Assembly (NCBI RefSeq): GCF_001668615.1
Contig: NZ_LZMC01000086.1
Coordinates: 1 to 36,379, forward strand
Length of the DNA: 36,379 nt
DNA from: Mycobacterium sp. 1274761.0
GTDB lineage: Bacteria > Actinomycetota > Actinomycetes > Mycobacteriales > Mycobacteriaceae
Direction: 5' to 3'
The notes below the pieces were generated by a model. That model was not told the DNA's origin, did no database searches, and saw only the letters and a list, made by a program, of their open reading frames with translations. Both the position numbers and the translations under genes were made by a program. Below, piece after piece: positions 30,491 through 36,379 of this stretch. The first letter of the stretch is position 1. Every line of letters begins with the position of its first letter.

Positions 30491-30862
30491 ATGACTGTTC
30501 AGGACGAGTCGGCTGTCCAAGCTGGGGCAACCGCCACCCACGGCGTGATCCTGACCGACGCCGCGGCCGGAAAGGCCAAGGCCCTGCTGGATCAAGAGGG
30601 CCGCGACGACCTGGCGCTGCGTATCGCCGTCCAGCCGGGCGGATGCGCCGGCCTGCGCTACAACCTGTTCTTCGACGACCGCACCCTCGACGGCGACCTG
30701 ACCGCCGAGTTTGGCGGGGTCACGCTGACCGTCGACCGGATGAGTGCCCCCTATGTGCAGGGCGCCACGATCGACTTCGTCGACACCATCGAGAAGCAGG
30801 GTTTCACCATCGACAACCCCAATGCGACCGGTTCGTGCGCCTGCGGGGACTCGTTCAACTGA
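30491..30862 (+). CDS. A-type iron-sulfur carrier protein (IscA/ErpA-like, HesB family)
   Basis: A 123-residue small scaffold or carrier for iron-sulfur clusters. The three conserved cysteines are Cys52 in QPGGCAGLRY and Cys116 and Cys118 in GSCACGDSF at the C-terminus. ATG 30491 has AGGAG 5-6 nt upstream; the upstream open frame (57 bases) is not needed. A possible -10, TACCGT (30429-30434), would give a leader of about 50 nt, so it has its own promoter or read-through from glycerate kinase. As the apparent A-type carrier of this region it could supply radical-SAM LipA and respiratory enzymes, which is inference. Confidence 0.93.
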   Translation: MTVQDESAVQAGATATHGVILTDAAAGKAKALLDQEGRDDLALRIAVQPGGCAGLRYNLFFDDRTLDGDLTAEFGGVTLTVDRMSAPYVQGATIDFVDTIEKQGFTIDNPNATGSCACGDSFN

Positions 30863-30863
30863 T

Positions 30864-31505
30864 CTAGTACTGGCCGCCGGCGCGCAGCAGGTACGAGCAC
30901 ACCAGGACCTGGTTGTCCTGGGAAAGCAGCTGTGCCACGGCTTGCTCCTGCACCTTCGGTGGGGGTTGCGTGCGGCTGCCCGCGGGTGTGGCCCGCATGG
31001 TGAACAGCACTTGCGCCTGATACGGCGATGAGAACACCATCTTGTCGATCGACGTCACTTCGGCGCTGCTGAACTGTTTTCTGAACGCGTCGCTGCTCAG
31101 ATCGGCCAGGGCGAGGTCCGACTTCTTCTCCTTCACGGCGTCGAACAGCCCGCACAGCGTGTGCCTGGCAATGGTTTCGACATCACCGCGCTGCAGGGCG
31201 TCCAGATAGTCCTGAATGGCCGTCTGCGCCGCCGCCGTCGTCAGCCGATCCGAACCGGAGTCCTCGTCGTCGCCCGTCACCAGCACCGTCACCACCACCG
31301 CGGCCACCACCGCGGCGACGGCCACCAGCGCCGTCAGGACGGCCCGCCACCGGCGCCGCTTGGGGTACGGGATCGGTGGGGGCAGCATGCCCGGATAGAT
31401 TGACGTCGCAGCGGGGTGGTCCGGGTATGTCTGGGGCGGCCCGGGATGCGGGGCAGAAGGCCCGACCGGTCCGGGGCCGTATTGGGGCGGATACGGACCA
31501 GCCAT
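30864..31505 (-). CDS. Proline-rich, single-pass membrane protein with exported domain (Rv2203 type)
   Basis: A 213-residue protein: cytoplasmic Pro/Tyr/Gly-rich tail (1-50) ending in a basic KRRRWR stop, one transmembrane helix (about 55-77), then an external domain (78-213) with AIQDYLDALQRGDVETIARHTLCGLF, resembling the DUF4878/SnoaL-like exported domains often seen after such anchors in mycobacteria. The function is unknown. ATG 31505 has TAACCT (31518-31513, minus strand) 7 nt upstream, a leaderless arrangement; 15 more codons upstream are open but basic and unlikely. It converges with the iron-sulfur carrier gene with one base between stops. Confidence 0.8.
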   Translation of the reverse strand: MAGPYPPQYGPGPVGPSAPHPGPPQTYPDHPAATSIYPGMLPPPIPYPKRRRWRAVLTALVAVAAVVAAVVVTVLVTGDDEDSGSDRLTTAAAQTAIQDYLDALQRGDVETIARHTLCGLFDAVKEKKSDLALADLSSDAFRKQFSSAEVTSIDKMVFSSPYQAQVLFTMRATPAGSRTQPPPKVQEQAVAQLLSQDNQVLVCSYLLRAGGQY

Positions 31506-31600
31506 GGTAGGCAGGTTAGCGCAAGCCGCCCGCCGCCGACGGGCTCGCACGGCTCGCTAACATTATCTAGACAGCTTAAGCAATTGAAGGGTGACACTTC
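31506..31600. promoter_or_regulatory. Divergent promoter region: membrane protein gene / adoK
   Basis: A 95-bp gap. The minus-strand -10 is TAACCT (31518-31513), close to the membrane protein start. On the plus strand TAACAT (31558-31563) or CATTAT (31561-31566) could be the adoK -10, giving a leader of about 30 nt that contains GAAGG about 10 nt before GTG 31601. So one gene looks leaderless and the other has a normal leader. Confidence 0.4.
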
Positions 31601-32575
31601 GTGACCATTGCGGTAACCGGATCGATCGCGACCGACCATCTCATGCGGTTTCCGGGCAAGTTCTCCGAAGGGCTGTTGCCCGAGCACCTGCAGAAGATCT
31701 CGGTGAGCTTTTTGGTGGACGACCTTGTCATCCACCGCGGCGGTGTCGCGGGAAACATGGCGTATGCCATCGGGATTCTCGGCGGGGACCCGACGCTGGT
31801 CGGCGCCGTCGGCAAGGATTTCGACGACTACCGCAGCTGGCTGACCAGCCACGGCGTGGACTGCGACAGCGTGCTGGTGTCCGACTCGGCCTACACGGCG
31901 CGGTTCGTCTGCACCACCGACCAGGACATGGCCCAGATCGCGTCGTTCTACCCCGGCGCCATGTCGCAGGCCCGCGACATCAAGCTGGCCGACGTGGTCT
32001 CCCGAAGGGGCACACCTGATTTGGTGATCGTCGGCGCCAACGACCCCGATGCGATGTTCCTGCACACCGAGGAGTGCCGCGCCCTGGGGCTGGCGTTCGC
32101 CGCCGACCCGTCGCAGCAACTGGCCCGCCTGACCGGCGAGCAGATCCGCCAGCTGATCGACGGCGCAACATACCTATTCACCAACGATTACGAATGGGAC
32201 CTGCTGTTGCAGAAGTCCGGCTGGTCGGAGGCGGAGGTGATGAGCCAGATCCAGATGCGCGTCACCACGCTGGGCGAGAAGGGCGTCGACATCGTCGGGC
32301 GCGACGGCACTTTCATCCACGTCGACGTGGTGCCCGAGACGCATAAGGAAGACCCGACCGGAATTGGCGATGCGTTCCGCGCCGGCTTCCTCACCGGGCG
32401 CGACAAGGGCCTGTCCATCGAGCGGGCAGCGCAGCTCGCCTCGCTGGTGGCGACCCTGGTGCTCGAGGCGCCCGGTCCGCAGGAGTGGAGCTGGGACCGC
32501 GACGCAGGCATCACGCGGCTGGCCGACGCCTACGGCGCCGAGGCCGGCGACGAAATCGCTGCTGCCTTGGCATGA
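31601..32575 (+). CDS. adoK: Adenosine kinase (PfkB/ribokinase family)
   Basis: Phosphorylates adenosine to AMP in purine salvage. The 324-residue protein belongs to the PfkB family, and mycobacterial AdoK is more like ribokinases and fructokinases than human adenosine kinase. RGGVAGNMAYAIGILGG (about 47-63) is the sugar-binding segment, GKDFDDYR follows, and the C-terminal DPTGIGDAFRAGF (251-263) has the anion hole and catalytic base Asp257. It starts at GTG 31601. The name follows the M. tuberculosis orthologue Rv2202c. Its TGA lies in the first copy of a 25-bp duplication. Confidence 0.9.
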   Translation: MTIAVTGSIATDHLMRFPGKFSEGLLPEHLQKISVSFLVDDLVIHRGGVAGNMAYAIGILGGDPTLVGAVGKDFDDYRSWLTSHGVDCDSVLVSDSAYTARFVCTTDQDMAQIASFYPGAMSQARDIKLADVVSRRGTPDLVIVGANDPDAMFLHTEECRALGLAFAADPSQQLARLTGEQIRQLIDGATYLFTNDYEWDLLLQKSGWSEAEVMSQIQMRVTTLGEKGVDIVGRDGTFIHVDVVPETHKEDPTGIGDAFRAGFLTGRDKGLSIERAAQLASLVATLVLEAPGPQEWSWDRDAGITRLADAYGAEAGDEIAAALA

Positions 32576-32611
32576 TTCACGGCTCGCCGTGGAGGCATGA
32601 TTCACGGCTCG
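32570..32611. repeat. 17-bp direct repeat, 25-bp period, at the adoK 3' end
   Basis: GCATGATTCACGGCTCG occurs at 32570-32586 and again, identically, at 32595-32611. The copies are 25 bp apart and the first contains the adoK stop codon (32573-32575). It looks like a recent small tandem duplication in the convergent gap between adoK and asnB. Confidence 0.9.
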
Positions 32612-32613
32612 GG

Positions 32614-34545
32614 TCACAGCTGCACCGGGTAGGCGGGCTCGCTGATCGTCGGCGAGACGCTGCCCTCGACGAAGATCGCGTGCCAGAGCATGAAGATCAG
32701 CACCGTCCACAGCCGCCTGCTGTGATCGATTGCACCGCTTCGGTGTTCGTCGAGCATGGCACGGACCGCCGCGATGTTGACCAGTTCGCCCGCACCTGAC
32801 GACCCGACCAAAGTGTAGGCCCAGTCCAGCAGCTCGCCTGCGCGCAGCCAGTGTCGGATGGGCACCGGGAAGCCGAGCTTCGGCCGGTTCAGCACGTGCG
32901 GCGGGATGACCGGCTCCAAGGCGCGGCGCAGCGCGTACTTGGTGGTGGATCGCGTGATCTTCTGGTCGAAGGGAAGCCGGGCCGCCACCGCGAAGACCTC
33001 GGGGTCAAGGAACGGCACCCGCAGCTCCAGAGAATTGGCCATCGTCATCTTGTCGGCCTTGACCAGGATGTCGCCGCGCAACCAGGTGAACAGGTCGATG
33101 TGTTGCATGCGCGCCACCGGATCCCAGCCTTGGGACTCGGCGTAGACGGGGGCCGTGACGTCCGTGTGCGTCCACTCGGGGCGGAACACCGGCAGAACGG
33201 CCTGCAGTTGCGCGTCGGAGAAGCTACGGGCGTTGCCGTAATAACGCTCTTCGAGGGTCTGACTTCCCCTGTGCAGCAGGCTCTTCCCGCGCATTCCCTG
33301 GGGCAGCGGCGCCGATACCTTGGCCATCGACCGGCGCAGCGGACGCGGAAGGTAATTGAAAGGCTTGAGCGACAACGGTTCCCGGTAGATCGTATATCCG
33401 CCGAACAACTCATCGGCGCCCTCACCGGACAGCACGACCTTGACGTGCTTACGTGCCTCGCGGGCGATGAAGAACAACGGCACCAGCGCCGGGTCGGCCA
33501 CGGGTTCGTCGAGATACCAGACGATCTCGGGCAGCGCTTCGACGAACTCGGCCTGGTTGACCACCTTGGTGACATGCCGGGCGCCGATGGCCTCTGCCGA
33601 AGCCACCGCGACGTCGATCTCCGAAAAGCCCTCCCGCTCGAAACCGGTGGTGAACGTGATCAGGCGCGGGTTGTGGCGCATCGCCAGCGCCGCGATCGCG
33701 GTGGAGTCGATGCCGCCCGACAAGAACGCACCGACGGTGACGTCGGCGCGCATGTGCTTGGCCACCGAGTCCTCGAGCACCGCCGTGATCTCGTCGTATC
33801 GCGCCTGATCGGAGCCCGTTGCGAACGGCTTCGCGCTGAACTTCGGGACGAAATAGCGGGTCACCGCGGGCCGCTCGCCCTGACGCACCTTGGCGTAGCA
33901 GCCGGACTCCAGCCGTTGCACCCCGCGGTGCAGAGTCTCGGGTTCCGGCACGTACTGCAGCACGGTGTAGTGCTGAACGGCGCGCTGGTCGATGCCGATG
34001 TCGACGGCGAGTTTGTCGGCCAACTCGAGCAGGCATTTCTTTTCGCTGCCGAACGCGGTGCCGCCCGCGCCGGTGGCCATGTACAACGGCTTGATGCCGA
34101 AGGGGTCACGCGCGCAGATCAATTCACGTTCGATGGTGTCCCACAGCGCAAATGCGAACATGCCGCGCAGCCGGGTCAGTGCGTCGGTGCCCCAGTAGTG
34201 GTAGGCGGCGATGATCGCCTCGCCGTCACCGTCGGTGTGAAACACCGCCCCGTGCCGGTTGGCAAGTTCCTCACGCAACTCCAGGTAGTTGTAGATCTCG
34301 CCGTTGAAGACGAGCACGTAGCGGTCGGGGGAGTCAGGCGGCCCCCAGCGCAGCGGCTGGTGGCTGTGGGCGATATCGATAATCGAGAGCCGGTTGAAGC
34401 CCAGCACGACGGCGTCGTCGTGCCAGGTGCCGGGCTCGTCGGGGCCGCGATGGCGCATGAGGTGCGAGGCGCCGGAGACGGCGTCGACGAGACCTTCCGA
34501 GACATCGGCGGACGGGTCAGTCAGCAGGGCCAGCAGTCCGCACAC
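32614..34545 (-). CDS. asnB: Asparagine synthetase (glutamine-hydrolysing)
   Basis: Makes asparagine from aspartate, ATP and glutamine nitrogen. From GTG 34545 the protein has 643 residues and begins M-C-GLLALL, so Cys2 becomes the N-terminal nucleophile of the class II glutaminase domain (about 1-220, with MRHRGPDEPG, FNRLSIID and FNGEIYNYLELR). The synthetase domain has the pyrophosphate loop SGGIDST (276-282) and SGEGADELFGGY. The start is firm because glutaminase activity needs that Cys; the 82 upstream codons are shadow. CATACT (34557-34552, minus strand) lies 6 nt before the GTG. It is divergent from ctaC. Confidence 0.96.
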   Translation of the reverse strand: MCGLLALLTDPSADVSEGLVDAVSGASHLMRHRGPDEPGTWHDDAVVLGFNRLSIIDIAHSHQPLRWGPPDSPDRYVLVFNGEIYNYLELREELANRHGAVFHTDGDGEAIIAAYHYWGTDALTRLRGMFAFALWDTIERELICARDPFGIKPLYMATGAGGTAFGSEKKCLLELADKLAVDIGIDQRAVQHYTVLQYVPEPETLHRGVQRLESGCYAKVRQGERPAVTRYFVPKFSAKPFATGSDQARYDEITAVLEDSVAKHMRADVTVGAFLSGGIDSTAIAALAMRHNPRLITFTTGFEREGFSEIDVAVASAEAIGARHVTKVVNQAEFVEALPEIVWYLDEPVADPALVPLFFIAREARKHVKVVLSGEGADELFGGYTIYREPLSLKPFNYLPRPLRRSMAKVSAPLPQGMRGKSLLHRGSQTLEERYYGNARSFSDAQLQAVLPVFRPEWTHTDVTAPVYAESQGWDPVARMQHIDLFTWLRGDILVKADKMTMANSLELRVPFLDPEVFAVAARLPFDQKITRSTTKYALRRALEPVIPPHVLNRPKLGFPVPIRHWLRAGELLDWAYTLVGSSGAGELVNIAAVRAMLDEHRSGAIDHSRRLWTVLIFMLWHAIFVEGSVSPTISEPAYPVQL

Positions 34546-34642
34546 GGCGCAAGTATGCCGAGGTGTGTCGAGACCAGCACTGCGGGGTGGTCTACGCTGC
34601 GTAGTATTCGGCTTGTTCGACCGACTTCTAGGAGGCTGCGAC
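34546..34642. promoter_or_regulatory. Divergent promoter region asnB / ctaC
   Basis: A 97-bp gap. On the minus strand CATACT (34557-34552) with 6 nt to the asnB GTG suggests a leaderless mRNA. On the plus strand TAGTAT (34602-34607) is the best ctaC -10, with TACGCT (34593-34598) as an alternative; the leader carries AGGAGG (34630-34635), 7 nt before GTG 34643. Confidence 0.5.
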
Positions 34643-35686
34643 GTGACACCTCGCGGACGCTGGGTGGTGGCACGGAGAGCGGCACTGGCAGTTGTCCTTG
34701 GTGCTTCTGCGCTGCTGCTCAGCGGGTGTAGCTGGTCGACGGTGCTCGGCCTCGGCTGGCCCGACGGCATCACGCCGCAGGCACATGTCAACCGGGAACT
34801 GTGGATCGGTTCGGTAATCGCCTCCCTGGTCGTCGGCGTGATCGTGTGGGGCCTGATCTTCTGGTCGTCGGCGTTTCACCGGCACAAGAAGGGCGACACC
34901 GAGCTGCCTCGCCAGTTCGGCTATAACATGCCGCTGGAGTTGGTGCTCACCGTCATTCCGTTCCTGATCATTTCGGTGCTCTTCTACTTCACCGTGGTTG
35001 TGCAGGAGAAGATCCTGCATAAGGAACCCAACCCCGAGGTGACGATCGACGTCACGGCTTTCCAGTGGAACTGGAAGTTCGGGTACCAGAAGGTTGCCTT
35101 CAGCGACGGGACGTTCAACTTCGAGGGCGCCGAGCCGCAACGAAAGGAAGCGGTCGCGGCGGGCCCCGAGGGGCTGGAGGGCGAGCACGGCGGTGAAGCC
35201 GGCTCCGAGCACGGGATCGGTGCCAAGCAGCAAAACCGCGACTACCTGAACTACGACAAGGTCGAGACCCTGGGCTCCAGCAACGAGATCCCGATCCTGG
35301 TGCTGCCCGTCGGCAAGCGCATCGAGTTCCAGATCGCCTCCGCCGACGTGATCCACGGCTTCTGGGTGCCGGAGTTTTTGTTCAAGCGCGACGTGTTGCC
35401 CGACCCGAAGCCCAACAACTCCGACAACGTCTTCCAGGTCAGCGAGATTCTCAAGACCGGCGCGTTCGTGGGGCGCTGCACGGAAATGTGTGGCACGTAC
35501 CACTCGATGATGAACTTCGAGGTGCGTGTGGTGGAGCCCAACGACTTCAAGGCCTACCTGCAGCAGCGCATGGCCGGTAAGACCAACGCCGAGGCATTGA
35601 AGGCCATCAACCAGCCTCCCACGGCGGTCACCACGCATCCGTTCGACACCAGGCGCGGGGAACAGGCGCCGCAGGCGAGTAGGTAA
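34643..35686 (+). CDS. ctaC: Cytochrome c oxidase subunit II (aa3-type), lipoprotein
   Basis: The CuA-bearing electron-entry subunit of the cytochrome bcc-aa3 supercomplex. The 347 residues have a signal peptide with lipobox LSGC (Cys29), two transmembrane helices (about 54-74 and 99-121), and an external cupredoxin domain. CuA ligands are His238, Cys279, Cys283, His287 and Met290 in the C-T-E-M-C-G-T-Y-H-S-M-M motif. A hydrophilic insertion (about 163-205, rich in Glu, Gly and His) interrupts the cupredoxin domain; a similar but sequence-different insert is known in M. tuberculosis CtaC. GTG 34643 follows a perfect AGGAGG. ctaF starts 4 bp after the stop. Confidence 0.95.
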   Translation: MTPRGRWVVARRAALAVVLGASALLLSGCSWSTVLGLGWPDGITPQAHVNRELWIGSVIASLVVGVIVWGLIFWSSAFHRHKKGDTELPRQFGYNMPLELVLTVIPFLIISVLFYFTVVVQEKILHKEPNPEVTIDVTAFQWNWKFGYQKVAFSDGTFNFEGAEPQRKEAVAAGPEGLEGEHGGEAGSEHGIGAKQQNRDYLNYDKVETLGSSNEIPILVLPVGKRIEFQIASADVIHGFWVPEFLFKRDVLPDPKPNNSDNVFQVSEILKTGAFVGRCTEMCGTYHSMMNFEVRVVEPNDFKAYLQQRMAGKTNAEALKAINQPPTAVTTHPFDTRRGEQAPQASR

Positions 35687-35690
35687 AACC

Positions 35691-36110
35691 ATGCATATCG
35701 AAGCCCGGCTGTTCGAGTTCCTGACCGCGTTCTTCATCCTTGCGGCCATCGTCTACGCCACGCTGACCCAGCTGTTCCAGTACGGCGGCGTCGAGTGGGC
35801 GGGCACCACTGCGCTGGTGCTGACCGCAGGGCTGACCTTCATCACGGGCACCTTCTTCCGGTTCGTGGCCCGGCGGCTGGACACTCGGCCGGAGGACTAC
35901 GAGGACGCCGAGATCAGTGACGGCGCCGGGGAACTGGGCTTCTACAGCCCGCACAGCTGGTGGCCGATCATGATCGCGCTGTCGGCCTCCGTCGCCGCTG
36001 TCGCGATCGCGCTGTGGCTGCCGTGGCTGATCGTCGCCGGTGTCGTGTTCGTCCTGGCCTCCGCCGCGGGATTGGTCTTCGAGTACTACACCGGCGCAGA
36101 GAAGCACTAA
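35691..36110 (+). CDS. ctaF: Cytochrome c oxidase subunit IV (actinobacterial CtaF)
   Basis: A 139-residue membrane subunit of the aa3 oxidase found in actinobacteria, with four helices (about 7-27, 38-58, 92-108 and 111-131) and the conserved loop RRLDTRPEDYEDAEISDGAG between helices two and three. It packs with the other subunits in the bcc-aa3 supercomplex. ATG 35691 is 4 nt after the ctaC TAA, so the two form an operon. It ends 149 bp before mmpS3. Confidence 0.95.
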   Translation: MHIEARLFEFLTAFFILAAIVYATLTQLFQYGGVEWAGTTALVLTAGLTFITGTFFRFVARRLDTRPEDYEDAEISDGAGELGFYSPHSWWPIMIALSASVAAVAIALWLPWLIVAGVVFVLASAAGLVFEYYTGAEKH

Positions 36111-36259
36111 TTCAAGGTCACATCTGGGCGTCAGTTGGCCCGCTACCGCGGTGGGCGCATCCGATCTGCTCATCGGTTTGGGTAGTGTTGCCGAGGCCGT
36201 GTTAATCGCTGTCAGCCGCTTGCTGTCGCGCCGATGAAGTTGGAGAAGGATAGGCGTAA
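36111..36259 (+). promoter_or_regulatory. ctaF-mmpS3 intergenic region with probable mmpS3 leader
   Basis: 149 bp without a credible gene. TAGTGT (36183-36188) is a possible -10, and GAGAAGGA (36243-36250) is a Shine-Dalgarno 9 nt before ATG 36260, so mmpS3 would have a leader of roughly 60 nt. I see no strong terminator after ctaF. No operator could be assigned. Confidence 0.35.
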
Positions 36260-36379
36260 ATGAGCGGGCCGAATCCCCCAGGGTCGGGCTCCGGTGAGTC
36301 GGACGAGCTGGATCAGGAACCCGGTGAGCTGACCGCCGAGGAGGACGTCAAGGATCCGACCGGCGAGACCGAGGTGCGG
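36260..36379 (+). CDS. mmpS3: MmpS3-type membrane protein, N-terminal fragment (cut by the window end)
   Basis: Forty codons beginning MSGPNPPG and continuing with an acidic Glu/Asp/Gly-rich, disordered sequence. M. tuberculosis MmpS3 begins with the same eight residues followed by an acidic tail, and it directly follows the ctaC-ctaF pair there. The transmembrane helix and exported MmpS domain would lie beyond the window. The assignment rests on the short start and the gene order. Confidence 0.75.
   Translation, partial: MSGPNPPGSGSGESDELDQEPGELTAEEDVKDPTGETEVR

Noticed and set aside
32851..34731. Plus-strand open frame of 626 codons opposite asnB
   Set aside because: Antisense to an intact asparagine synthetase with all motifs; composition is shadow-like.

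Overview
The window is a stretch of high-GC actinobacterial core chromosome from a mycobacterium, most likely a fast-growing environmental species (Mycolicibacterium type). The evidence is the gene order and protein identity: panB, the CaeA/Hip1 hydrolase pair, glnA2-glnE, glnA1, the lipoate genes beside the lipoyl E2 gene, ephD, pepB, gcvT, ilvE, cobS-cobT, adoK, asnB, ctaC-ctaF and mmpS3 follow, in reversed orientation, the order I remember for M. tuberculosis Rv2225 to Rv2198c. Differences from that memory are an extra WS/DGAT acyltransferase after panB, cobU placed beside cobT, and no adenylyl cyclase gene between pepB and gcvT. There are no tRNA, rRNA, CRISPR, prophage or insertion-sequence signals, and no gap of more than about 190 bp without a gene.

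Layout: 1-6400 holds an enoyl-CoA hydratase/isomerase, panB (pantothenate), a WS/DGAT acyltransferase and two exported alpha/beta-hydrolases of the CaeA family. 6441-14261 is the glutamine synthetase region: glnA2, glnE (adenylyltransferase), a hotdog thioesterase and an F420-type LLM oxidoreductase on the plus strand, then doxX and glnA1 on the minus strand. A four-half-site GlnR operator lies upstream of glnA1, shared with a divergent RDD membrane protein gene. 14853-20229 is a minus-strand operon, E2 (sucB/dlaT)-epimerase-lipB-lipA-DUF4191, tightly packed with 4-bp overlaps; it combines a lipoyl-bearing enzyme with the enzymes that make and insert lipoate. A degraded DUF559 gene follows it. 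20391-26348 holds a small unknown gene, the two-domain epoxide hydrolase/dehydrogenase ephD, pepB, gcvT and ilvE. 26345-29322 is a minus-strand operon DUF3043-cobU-cobT-cobS for the lower-ligand and assembly end of cobalamin synthesis. 29346-36379 holds glycerate kinase, an A-type iron-sulfur carrier, a membrane protein, adenosine kinase, asnB, and cytochrome oxidase subunits ctaC-ctaF, ending in the first 40 codons of mmpS3.

The most striking non-coding pattern is promoter layout. At about fourteen transcription-unit heads a TANNNT-type -10 hexamer sits 5-8 nt before the start codon, which predicts leaderless mRNAs and independently supports the chosen starts. Other points worth a look are an in-frame 30-bp triplicate repeat at the 5' end of lipA, a doxX promoter apparently embedded in the glnA1 terminator, back-to-back overlapping leaderless promoters at 29330-29339, and an extended Glu-Pro linker in the E2 protein. 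I do not see an undescribed defence, mobile or biosynthetic system; this is mainly a conserved housekeeping region.
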